5,910 nt of DNA from Bacteroidaceae bacterium (GTDB lineage: Bacteria > Bacteroidota > Bacteroidia > Bacteroidales > Bacteroidaceae), in contig JAFYWE010000172.1 of assembly GCA_017558165.1 (NCBI GenBank), forward strand, positions 1-5,910. The letters run 5' to 3'. Under the pieces are notes generated by a model. It was given only the letters and a program-made list of their open reading frames with translations, did no database searches and was not told where the DNA came from. The position numbers were made by a program, and so were the translations under genes. Below, in pieces: positions 1 through 5,910 of this stretch. How positions within the stretch are numbered: position 1 is the stretch's first letter; each line of letters opens with the position of its first letter.

Positions 1-38
1 CTTACGCAATTTGCACCACATTGATAAGCCCGATAATC

Positions 39-70
39 TTGTTTTCTTTTCAGTTTTGTATTATCTTCGC
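39..70 (+). promoter_or_regulatory. Bacteroides-type promoter upstream of the DUF4468 gene
   Basis: A TTG at 39-41 is followed after 20 bases by TATCTTCGC at 62-70. The Bacteroidota primary sigma factor is known to recognise TTTG near -33 and TAnnTTTG near -7, about 19-21 bases apart. The -7 box here matches apart from one T-to-C change, and the spacing fits. Transcription would begin a few bases after position 70, leaving a leader of roughly 25 bases before the ATG at 101. No Shine-Dalgarno sequence is visible in that leader, which is usual in this phylum. The call rests on motif match and position only. Confidence 0.6.
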
Positions 71-100
71 AAAGAATTAATGATATAAAACAGAGACATT

Positions 101-691
101 ATGAAAAAGATTCTTTTACTCATAGCGTTCACATTGATATGTGGCATAGCATCAGCGCAATTATTCAAGAAGAAGAGTACCGTTGTAGAGCCAAAGTACC
201 AGGCCGGTGCTGTCCCCGTGGTGAACGGCAAGGTCACCTTCGAGGAGACCATCACTGCCGAAGGTCTAAGCGCCACAGAAATAGAAGAGAGAGTAAACGC
301 ATGGATAAAGAGCCGTTATGTAGAGCCGACGGTAATCTCGGTCAAGAGATATGAGAGCGAGCAACCTGGTTGCACAATAATCAAAGGCGAGGAATATATT
401 GTATTCAGGAACACATTCCTTGTACTTAACAGGGCAAGAATATACTATTACCTCACTATCACAGCCAAGGATGGGGCATGTACATTCAACATGTCACGAA
501 TAACATATTGGCATGATGACGAGAGCGAGAAGGGCGGCATACATATGAAGGCCGAGAACTGGATCACCGATGATATGGCATTCGACAAGAAAGGCAGGCT
601 CAAGAACTATGAGAGCAAGTTCCGTTGCAAGACCATAGACCTGAAAGACCAGTTGGTCGAGGAAATCAAGAACATACTGAATTCCAAGTAA
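101..691 (+). CDS. Secreted DUF4468-like protein
   Basis: This gene encodes a 196-residue exported protein of unknown function. Residues 1-20 form a type I signal peptide: two lysines, a hydrophobic stretch LLLIAFTLICGIA, and a likely cut after the alanine in SAQ. A basic LFKKK follows. The segment from about residue 41 (VNGKVTFEETI, then GLSATEIEERVNAWI) to about 130 has the pattern of DUF4468, a Bacteroidota domain described with a TBP-like fold: a beta strand, a short linker and an amphipathic helix. It is followed by strands YIVFRNTFLVL and ARIYYYLTITAKDG. The C-terminal 60 residues are polar and charged and end in a helix, LKDQLVEEIKNIL. There is no second membrane segment and no lipobox cysteine, so a soluble periplasmic location is likely. 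The ATG at 101 is chosen because it begins the signal peptide and lies just below a good promoter. The family assignment is from pattern recognition, not a search; the function is unknown. Confidence 0.85.
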   Translation: MKKILLLIAFTLICGIASAQLFKKKSTVVEPKYQAGAVPVVNGKVTFEETITAEGLSATEIEERVNAWIKSRYVEPTVISVKRYESEQPGCTIIKGEEYIVFRNTFLVLNRARIYYYLTITAKDGACTFNMSRITYWHDDESEKGGIHMKAENWITDDMAFDKKGRLKNYESKFRCKTIDLKDQLVEEIKNILNSK

Positions 692-692
692 G

Positions 693-863
693 ATGAAGCA
701 GGCCGATAAGATAAGATACATACTGAACACCCTGTTCCTGATTGGCGCAGTGGCCACGTTCATCATATATTTCGCCTATGGCAAATGTCCGGCATTCCTC
801 TATGCCGGATTTGTTACTTTAGGATTGAAGGTCTTTGAGTTCATACTGCGTTTCGTGAACTGA
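693..863 (+). CDS. Small two-helix membrane protein (56 aa)
   Basis: This short gene starts one base after the stop of the DUF4468 gene. It reads MKQADKIRYILNTLFLIGAV onward for 56 codons to a TGA. It has a basic N-terminus, a hydrophobic helix at about residues 10-29, a short turn GKCP (30-33), a second hydrophobic stretch at about 34-50, and a basic-aromatic tail ending RFVN. This is the layout of a two-pass inner-membrane microprotein with both ends probably in the cytoplasm (positive-inside rule). The one-base gap suggests transcriptional and perhaps translational coupling to the upstream secreted protein. Short membrane proteins of this general shape are common in Bacteroidales genomes, but I cannot assign a family or function. 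The main doubt is that a strong inverted repeat (782-813) lies inside the gene. The reading frame, start context and membrane topology still favour a real gene. Confidence 0.72.
   Translation: MKQADKIRYILNTLFLIGAVATFIIYFAYGKCPAFLYAGFVTLGLKVFEFILRFVN
782..813 (+). other. Strong hairpin inside the small membrane-protein gene
   Basis: TCCGGCAT at 788-795 and ATGCCGGA at 802-809 are perfect inverted repeats of 8 bases around a 6-base loop (TCCTCT). The stem can extend with CAAA (782-785) pairing to TTTG (810-813), leaving TG (786-787) as a bulge, for 12 base pairs in total. A T-rich run, TTACTTT, follows at 814-820. The shape resembles an imperfect intrinsic terminator or attenuator, or an RNA processing and stability element, that could lower expression downstream of the first gene. 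It overlaps codons for GKCPAFLYAGF, so it could also be a by-product of coding. The pairing is seen directly; the function is inferred. Confidence 0.4.
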
Positions 864-941
864 CATTAGGAAGTTTATTCAACTCATGTCCTTTTTTGAA
901 AGAAAATCAAACAGCTTCCAAGCAATTTCCTTAAATTGAAA

Positions 942-3038
942 ATGAGAAAAATACTTTATACGTTGGTCCTTATGCTGCCATTGCAGTTGTTCGGCCAGCA
1001 CATTCAAGGGCATCAGCTCGAAAGCAACACCCAGAGCGGACTCGGCAGCGGAGAGGTCTTCAGCCCGTTCAAGAAGAACCAGAGGGACTCCACCAAGGTC
1101 GAGATAAGCGTACCACAGGAGATACACCAATGGAAGGTCAACGGGAAGACCGGTGAGGTCATGCCCATTGACGCAGACACCATGCAGCATATGTTCCAGA
1201 ACTGGCACCTCACAGAGGGCGTCAACGGCGAATACAATTTCCTTGGAAACATGGGAACACCGCGACAGACCAGGATATTCTTCAACCGACCCACAGACAC
1301 GTCGTTCGACTTCCTTCAGCCGTACGACTACTTTTTCACACGCCCTGAGCGCTTTATCTTTACCGACACGAAATCGCCTTATACAAATTTGAGCTACCAC
1401 TCATCGGGCAACAAGATTGACGGAGACGACCGCTTCAAGGCATATTTCACAACGAATGCAGGCAAGCATTTCGGTGCCGGATTCCTGTTCGACTATCTGT
1501 ATGCAAGAGGACGCTATGACAACCAGGCCGGTTCACAGATGAACTTCTCGTTTTTCTCATTCTATAGGAGCGACCGCTACAACTACCACCTCCTTGCCAG
1601 CCGTTATCACATGAAACAGACCGAGAACGGAGGTATAACCGATGACCGTTACATCACCCGCCCTGAGGAGACCGACGGTTCGAACAGCAACTTCGGCACC
1701 AGCGACATTCCTGTAAGGCTTGAGGAGTCATGGAACCGCAACGAAGTGTACACACTCTTCTTCACGCACAACTACAACATCGGTTTCAACCGCGAGAGAC
1801 CGGTCGACACCGCCACCGAGGACACTGATGGCACAGCATCACGTAACGACTCCATAATAAACGAGTTCGTGACAGTGTCACGCATAACACACACACTTGA
1901 CATTACACAGAACAGCCGCGAGTTCATAAACTACAAGCAACCGGCATCGTACTATGCCGACACGTTCCTCCCGAAGGACTCTACAGACAAGACCAGATAT
2001 TTCACAATGGAAAACAGGCTGTCATTGTCGCTCCGTGAGGGTTTCAGCCGCTGGGCATTTGCCGATATCACAGCCTTTGCCTCATACAAGTACAACCGTT
2101 ACACACTGCCTGACACCATAGCAGGCAACTTCAATGAGGTGCGCAAGAAGTACAACGAGCACATACTGTCTGTAGGCGGCCGCATCTCAAGCAGCCAGTT
2201 CGAGCACTTCAAGTACGACGTTGAAGGTGAGACTGCCATATCGGGAGACGAGATAGGTTCATTCTCAATTGACGGAACATTGGAATTCAACATGAAGCTT
2301 TGGAATAGGGACGTCATAATAAAGGCGAACGCCTTCATGAAGAACAACCGCCCGTCGTTCTACTACCGTCACTACCACTCCGAGCACTATTGGTGGGACA
2401 ACGACGACCTTGACAAGGAGTTCAAGACACGCATCGGCGGCGAGCTTCACATACCATCATGGAAAACAAGGGTGAGCGCAGGAGTAGAGAACATCAAGAA
2501 TTACACCTACATCGCGAATAACGCAGTAGCGACAACTGCAGGGCGTTACCTCAACCGTTTTGCAGTCGCACAGGAGAGCGGGAACATACAGGTGGTGACA
2601 GCAAACCTCAAGCAGGACTTCACACTTGGGATATTCAACCTGAACACAGACATCACCTACCAGTACAGCAGCAACGAGAGCGTACTGCCATTGCCCGACC
2701 TGAACCTGTATGCGAACCTGTTCATAAAGTTCAGGATTGCAAAGGTACTTGACACCGAACTTGGTGCCGATGTCAGATACTTTACAAAATACTACGCTCC
2801 GGACTACTCGCCGGCCCTTGGCCAGTTCGTACAGCAGAACCAGGCAGACAAGGTCGAGATAGGCGACTACCCTATCGCAAGCGTATATGCTAACTTCCTG
2901 CTTAAGCAGACACGTTTTTATGTGAAATATTACCACGTAAACGAAGGTATAGGAAACAGGAACTATTTCCTTGTCCCACACTATCCCACCAATCAGGGCT
3001 TATTGTGGTTTGGACTTTCGTGGAATTTCTATAACTGA
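942..3038 (+). CDS. Putative outer-membrane porin (Porin_10-like)
   Basis: This gene encodes a ~698-residue outer-membrane beta-barrel of the type annotated in Bacteroidota as 'putative porin' (Pfam Porin_10). A signal peptide, MRKILYTLVLMLPLQLFG, is followed by Q/H. Residues ~20-110 form a polar plug-like region. From about 145 (TNLSYHSSG, then RFKAYFTTNAGKHFGAGFLFDYLYARGRYDNQ) onward there are alternating hydrophobic and polar strands rich in Tyr, Phe and Asn, typical of barrel strands joined by long acidic loops. Other family-like segments are VSAGVENIKNYTYI (~511-524) and the closing strand LLWFGLSWNFYN. A TTG two codons upstream (936) is in frame, but the ATG at 942 begins a normal signal peptide and is preferred. 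The next gene starts 6 bp later, so this is probably the first gene of a three-gene operon. No convincing promoter is visible in the 78-bp gap before it; transcription may come from the promoter near position 62 or from an unrecognised one. The transported substrate is unknown. Confidence 0.87.
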   Translation: MRKILYTLVLMLPLQLFGQHIQGHQLESNTQSGLGSGEVFSPFKKNQRDSTKVEISVPQEIHQWKVNGKTGEVMPIDADTMQHMFQNWHLTEGVNGEYNFLGNMGTPRQTRIFFNRPTDTSFDFLQPYDYFFTRPERFIFTDTKSPYTNLSYHSSGNKIDGDDRFKAYFTTNAGKHFGAGFLFDYLYARGRYDNQAGSQMNFSFFSFYRSDRYNYHLLASRYHMKQTENGGITDDRYITRPEETDGSNSNFGTSDIPVRLEESWNRNEVYTLFFTHNYNIGFNRERPVDTATEDTDGTASRNDSIINEFVTVSRITHTLDITQNSREFINYKQPASYYADTFLPKDSTDKTRYFTMENRLSLSLREGFSRWAFADITAFASYKYNRYTLPDTIAGNFNEVRKKYNEHILSVGGRISSSQFEHFKYDVEGETAISGDEIGSFSIDGTLEFNMKLWNRDVIIKANAFMKNNRPSFYYRHYHSEHYWWDNDDLDKEFKTRIGGELHIPSWKTRVSAGVENIKNYTYIANNAVATTAGRYLNRFAVAQESGNIQVVTANLKQDFTLGIFNLNTDITYQYSSNESVLPLPDLNLYANLFIKFRIAKVLDTELGADVRYFTKYYAPDYSPALGQFVQQNQADKVEIGDYPIASVYANFLLKQTRFYVKYYHVNEGIGNRNYFLVPHYPTNQGLLWFGLSWNFYN

Positions 3039-3044
3039 TAAAGT

Positions 3045-4025
3045 ATGGAAAGCATAATCAGATGGGGCTTCATAGGATGTGGCGAGGCCACTGAGAAGAA
3101 GAGCGGACCGGCATTCGCTGTAGTCAAGGGATCGGAGGTCGTCGCAGTCATGGGTCGCGACAAGGAGAAGACCAGGAACTACGCCAAACGTCATAATATA
3201 AGGCACTGTTACACCGATGCCCAGGCACTGATAGATGACCCGGAAGTAAATGCGGTGTACATTGCAACGCCACCATCCTCACACGCCACATTCGCCATTA
3301 TGGCAATGAAGGCCGGCAAGCCCGTATATGTAGAGAAACCACTTGCCGCAAGTTACGAGGATTGCGCACGCATCAACCGCATATCACGCGAGACCGGCGT
3401 GCCATGCTTTGTCGCATACTATCGCCGTTACCTCCCATACTTCCAGAAGGTCAAGGAGCTGTTGCCGCAGATAGGCAAGGTGCTTAATGTGCAGATACGC
3501 TTCTCGGTTCCGCCGCGTGACCTTGACTACAACCGCGAGAACCTTCCGTGGCGAGTAAACCCGGACATTGCCGGAGGAGGATACTTCTATGACCTTGCAC
3601 CCCACCAGATAGACCTGCTGCAGGAGATGTTCGGATGCATACTGCACGCCGAGGGATATGCCACCAACCGCGGAGGACTGTACAAGGCCGAAGATACCGT
3701 AAGTGCATGTTTCATGTTCGAGACGGGCATTCCTGGCTCCGGATCCTGGTGCTTTGTATCGGACGAGTCATCCAAGGAAGACAATATTGAGATATTCGGT
3801 AGCAAGGGAACCATAAAGTTCTCGGTATTCACCTTTGACCCGATAGAACTACGTAACGAAGAGGGCGTGAAGAGCTTCAGTGTACCTAACCCCACATATG
3901 TACAGCTCCCGCTCATCAGGAATATTGTAGAACACCTGCAGCACAAGGGTAACTGCACATGTGACAGCGTCAGTGCCACACCTACCAACTGGGTGCTGGA
4001 CAAGATACTGGGCAAGATACTGTAA
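3045..4025 (+). CDS. Gfo/Idh/MocA-family NAD(P)-dependent oxidoreductase
   Basis: This gene encodes a cytoplasmic dehydrogenase or reductase of 326 residues, a normal length for the family. The N-terminal Rossmann domain (about 1-120) has the dinucleotide-binding motif GFIGCG at 8-13, the strand EVVAVMGRD (31-39) that precedes cofactor selection, VYIATPPSSH at 71-80, and the family signature EKP at 97-99 with the likely catalytic lysine K98. The C-terminal alpha/beta domain carries GGGYFYDLAPHQIDLL (178-192). In it, D183, H187 and D190 match the DxGxHxxD active-site motif, with alanine replacing the usual glycine. No key residue is missing. Family members oxidise or reduce sugars, sugar acids, inositols or similar polyols using NAD(P). 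The N-terminal pattern resembles the branch annotated as sugar or anhydrofructose-type oxidoreductases, but the substrate cannot be read from sequence. It lies 6 bp after the porin gene and 10 bp before the DUF4421 gene, so it is very likely co-transcribed with both. Confidence 0.93.
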   Translation: MESIIRWGFIGCGEATEKKSGPAFAVVKGSEVVAVMGRDKEKTRNYAKRHNIRHCYTDAQALIDDPEVNAVYIATPPSSHATFAIMAMKAGKPVYVEKPLAASYEDCARINRISRETGVPCFVAYYRRYLPYFQKVKELLPQIGKVLNVQIRFSVPPRDLDYNRENLPWRVNPDIAGGGYFYDLAPHQIDLLQEMFGCILHAEGYATNRGGLYKAEDTVSACFMFETGIPGSGSWCFVSDESSKEDNIEIFGSKGTIKFSVFTFDPIELRNEEGVKSFSVPNPTYVQLPLIRNIVEHLQHKGNCTCDSVSATPTNWVLDKILGKIL

Positions 4026-4035
4026 TGCCTACATA

Positions 4036-5127
4036 ATGAGACCCGAGCACATGACTGAAAGAAGAACAACATGGATGGCAGTGCTTGTCCTGCTACTGCT
4101 ATGTACCGTGCCGGCAATGGCACAGCAAAAGAGAGGCAAGAGGGACTCTTTCACCGAAAAGGTTGTAGACAGCACCAGGGGAGCTCTCAAGGAGACCGGG
4201 AGTTTCATTGAACATACATTTGACGAGAAGGACAGCATATACGTCTCGCCCGACATATATAACCTTACAATAATGCCGCAGTACTCTTACTGCTATGACT
4301 ATTACCGTTTCTCGGCACATGACTCAAAGCAAAGCGTCACGCTCACTCCCGGCAGCAACAACAAGGTAGGTCTATACTTCGGTTGGCGCTGGATATTCCT
4401 TGGTTATAGTTTTGATGTGAGCGGGAACAAGCCACAGACCGATCTGAATTTCAGTTTCTACACGGCAGCCGTCGGCATTGACCTTTTCTACCGCAAGCAA
4501 AGTGAGGGATACAAAATACGCAGACTCAATGGTTTCTACCAGAATGAGAATAAGGAACTGACAGACTATAACCACCATTTTGACGGGCTTACAGTCACAC
4601 AGAACGGACTGAACCTGTACTACATATTCAACAACAAGAAATTCTCGTACTGTGCGGCATACAGCCAGAAGACCAATCAACGCATAAGTGCCGGCTCATT
4701 CATACTGGGACTCAGCTACAACGAGCAGTCATTCCTTTTTGACCATTCAAGATTTGACACCCCGATCAGGGAGCAGCTGGACAACGAACTGAAATTCAAG
4801 GATGTAAGATACAAGGATTTCAGCATAAATTTCGGATACAGCTATAATTGGGTATTCAAGAAGGACTTCCTTGCAAACATATCGCTTACTCCTGCCGTCG
4901 GATACAAGAACACCTCGCTGAACCTGAAGAGCAGCAAGGAGTTCCTGTCAAGCATAAACTTTGATCTTATATCGCGCGCGGCTGTCGTATACAACAACAG
5001 CAGATACTATATCGGCGCATCACTTGTATCACACACCTATTCGTATAACAAGAGTACGTTCTCCATAATTAACGGATTCGGTGTATTGAGAGTATATTTC
5101 GGCGTCAACTTCTGGCGCAGGAAATGA
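4036..5127 (+). CDS. DUF4421 family exported protein, probable outer-membrane barrel
   Basis: This gene encodes a 363-residue exported protein (358 if it begins at the second ATG, 4051). The hydrophobic stretch MAVLVLLLLCTVPAMA (14-29) followed by QQ is a clear signal peptide with an AxA cut site; both starts keep it. The ATG at 4036 lies 10 bp after the previous stop, while 4051 gives a more compact n-region, so the start is uncertain by five codons. In-frame sequence further upstream overlaps the oxidoreductase gene and is not needed. The mature part begins with a charged helix (about 33-62), then DSIYVSPDIYNLTIMPQYS, RFS, and GLYFGWRWIFLGYSFDV (112-128), which match the conserved DUF4421 core as I know it from Bacteroidota proteins. 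The rest alternates aromatic strands and turns (for example DFSINFGYSYNWVF at 261-274 and GVLRVYFGVNFW at 349-360), consistent with a small beta-barrel. The molecular function of the family is unknown. It is the last gene of the probable operon. Confidence 0.83.
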   Translation: MRPEHMTERRTTWMAVLVLLLLCTVPAMAQQKRGKRDSFTEKVVDSTRGALKETGSFIEHTFDEKDSIYVSPDIYNLTIMPQYSYCYDYYRFSAHDSKQSVTLTPGSNNKVGLYFGWRWIFLGYSFDVSGNKPQTDLNFSFYTAAVGIDLFYRKQSEGYKIRRLNGFYQNENKELTDYNHHFDGLTVTQNGLNLYYIFNNKKFSYCAAYSQKTNQRISAGSFILGLSYNEQSFLFDHSRFDTPIREQLDNELKFKDVRYKDFSINFGYSYNWVFKKDFLANISLTPAVGYKNTSLNLKSSKEFLSSINFDLISRAAVVYNNSRYYIGASLVSHTYSYNKSTFSIINGFGVLRVYFGVNFWRRK

Positions 5128-5132
5128 CATCA

Positions 5133-5909
5133 TCAGAACTTCATTCCAATGGTCGCAGTCACAGTGTGGTCTGTAAACTCAACCTTTGCCGCAGGATTGT
5201 AATATTCGGGATCGGCAAACGGATAGAAATCGGCACTCTGTGTCTGCAGCACATACGCCATATCAAAATAGAAGATCTCGCCACGATAACCGGCTCCTAT
5301 GGTCACGGCCTCACGGTCAAACCTGTTGAGATACTCGGTCGAGGTTGATGTCACCGGCATATTGTACATATACTTGTATGCACTATTCTTGAACGGGGCT
5401 GTAGAATAGTTATATCCCGCACGAAGGCTGAAGTTAGCATTCAGATTGAACTCTGCACCCATACGCAAGGTATGTTGGTCCTTGAGATTATACCTTACCT
5501 CCTCATTCTGGGCATTCTTGCCACCCAAAGCCCTTTTGAAACGGGTTGTCGAATAGTCGGTGTACTCATACTCGGCATTGAACGCAAACACCGCACCGAT
5601 TGTATAAGAGGCCGAAGCACTGAAACGCCAAGGGGTGTTGAAAGAACTCTGTGTCTGCAACTCATCACCATAAAGATCATAATCGCGGGTATCATAGAAA
5701 TCCCCGTATGGACCCTGGATGTCAGCGTACGAATAGCTGCTGAGATTGTACCATGTAGGAGTATGCACGGCAAGTCCGACCTTGAACGGTGAATACTTGA
5801 ACGGGCGTATGATGGTACCTAATTTTATACCGAATCCGGTACCCTCGATATGGTTATAGTTGCCGATAGAATATATTTCACCTATCTCGTCATCCTCATA
5901 ATAGAGATT
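5133..5909 (-). CDS. OmpP1/FadL-type outer-membrane transporter, C-terminal part
   Basis: This is a reverse-strand gene whose 5' end lies beyond the right edge. 258 codons plus the stop are visible, and the frame stays open to the window border. A GTG at 5768 could look like a start, but the same frame continues upstream as NLYYEDDEIG, then EGTGFGIKLGTIIRPFKYSPFKVGLA, so it is internal. That upstream stretch and the following HTPTWYNLSS are typical of Bacteroidota FadL/OmpP1-like barrels (Pfam Toluene_X), which import long-chain fatty acids or other hydrophobic compounds and are sometimes labelled hemin receptors in this phylum. Later strands such as RFSASASYTIGAVFAFNAEY, FNLNANFSLRAGYNYS and AVTIGAGYRGEIFYFDMAYV alternate as expected. 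The protein ends ATIGMKF, with the C-terminal phenylalanine typical of proteins inserted by the BAM complex. Family members are usually about 400-550 residues, so roughly half is visible. The ligand is unknown. Confidence 0.87.
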   Translation of the reverse strand, partial: NLYYEDDEIGEIYSIGNYNHIEGTGFGIKLGTIIRPFKYSPFKVGLAVHTPTWYNLSSYSYADIQGPYGDFYDTRDYDLYGDELQTQSSFNTPWRFSASASYTIGAVFAFNAEYEYTDYSTTRFKRALGGKNAQNEEVRYNLKDQHTLRMGAEFNLNANFSLRAGYNYSTAPFKNSAYKYMYNMPVTSTSTEYLNRFDREAVTIGAGYRGEIFYFDMAYVLQTQSADFYPFADPEYYNPAAKVEFTDHTVTATIGMKF

Positions 5910-5910
5910 C

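Noticed and set aside
23..35. Short direct repeat GATAAgcccGATAA upstream of the first promoter
   Set aside because: Five-base repeats in AT-rich DNA are expected by chance. Without conservation data there is no support for an operator.
820..827. TAGGATTG as a possible -7 box inside the small gene for the porin operon
   Set aside because: It differs from TAnnTTTG by one base but has no TTTG or TTG at the required distance upstream, so it was not called as a promoter.
936..941. TTG start for the porin two codons before the ATG
   Set aside because: The ATG at 942 starts a typical signal peptide, and nothing favours the rarer TTG start.
879..1400. Long reverse-strand open frame of 173 codons opposite the start of the porin gene
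   Set aside because: It overlaps a well-supported porin gene, has no recognisable domain, and has the valine/leucine/cysteine-rich composition expected of an antisense shadow.
3961..4035. N-terminal extension of the DUF4421 gene overlapping the oxidoreductase C-terminus
   Set aside because: The added residues (MTASVPHLPTGCWTRYWARY...) precede a normal signal peptide and only reflect out-of-frame oxidoreductase sequence. Starts at 4036 or 4051 are more natural.
3587..4123. Reverse-strand open frame of 178 codons opposite the oxidoreductase gene
   Set aside because: The forward strand carries intact family motifs (EKP, the D/H/D active site). The reverse product has a shadow-like Ser/Leu/Cys composition and no start context.
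5124..5792. Two forward-strand open frames (74 and 106 codons) right of the operon
   Set aside because: Both lie opposite the FadL-type gene, whose reverse-strand frame is continuous and recognisable.

Overview
The window looks like an ordinary piece of a Bacteroidales (Bacteroidota) chromosome. Three things point there: (1) the protein families present (a DUF4468-type secreted protein, a Porin_10-type 'putative porin', a DUF4421-type envelope protein and an OmpP1/FadL-type barrel); (2) a promoter resembling the Bacteroides -33/-7 consensus instead of a sigma70 promoter; (3) start codons without clear Shine-Dalgarno sequences. Base composition is moderate and codon use (frequent ATA, ACA, GCA beside CGC and GGC) looks uniform across all genes, so nothing suggests a recently acquired island. 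The genus cannot be settled from this sequence alone.

Layout. Positions 1-100 hold a promoter. Next come a secreted DUF4468-like protein (101-691) and, one base later, a 56-residue two-helix membrane protein (693-863). The small gene contains a strong inverted repeat. After a 78-bp AT-rich gap come three tightly packed genes: a ~700-residue outer-membrane porin (942-3038), a Gfo/Idh/MocA-family NAD(P)-dependent oxidoreductase (3045-4025) and a DUF4421 protein predicted to be an exported beta-barrel (4036-5127). Gaps of 6 and 10 bp make these three a likely operon. On the opposite strand, tail to tail with that operon and separated by only 5 bp, is the C-terminal half of an OmpP1/FadL-type transporter. 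It runs off the right edge (5133-5909).

How the genes may work together. Four of the six proteins carry a signal peptide or barrel features, and a fifth is a small membrane protein, so this is an envelope-centred region. The only clear cytoplasmic enzyme is the oxidoreductase, whose family usually acts on sugars, sugar acids, inositols or related polyols. Its placement between two predicted outer-membrane proteins suggests, by inference only, that a compound imported or sensed by the barrels is oxidised or reduced by the enzyme.

I see no mobile element, CRISPR array, rRNA, tRNA, toxin-antitoxin pair or defence system. The least expected items are the hairpin inside the small membrane-protein gene, the enzyme-between-barrels operon, and the nearly abutting convergent genes with no visible terminator.
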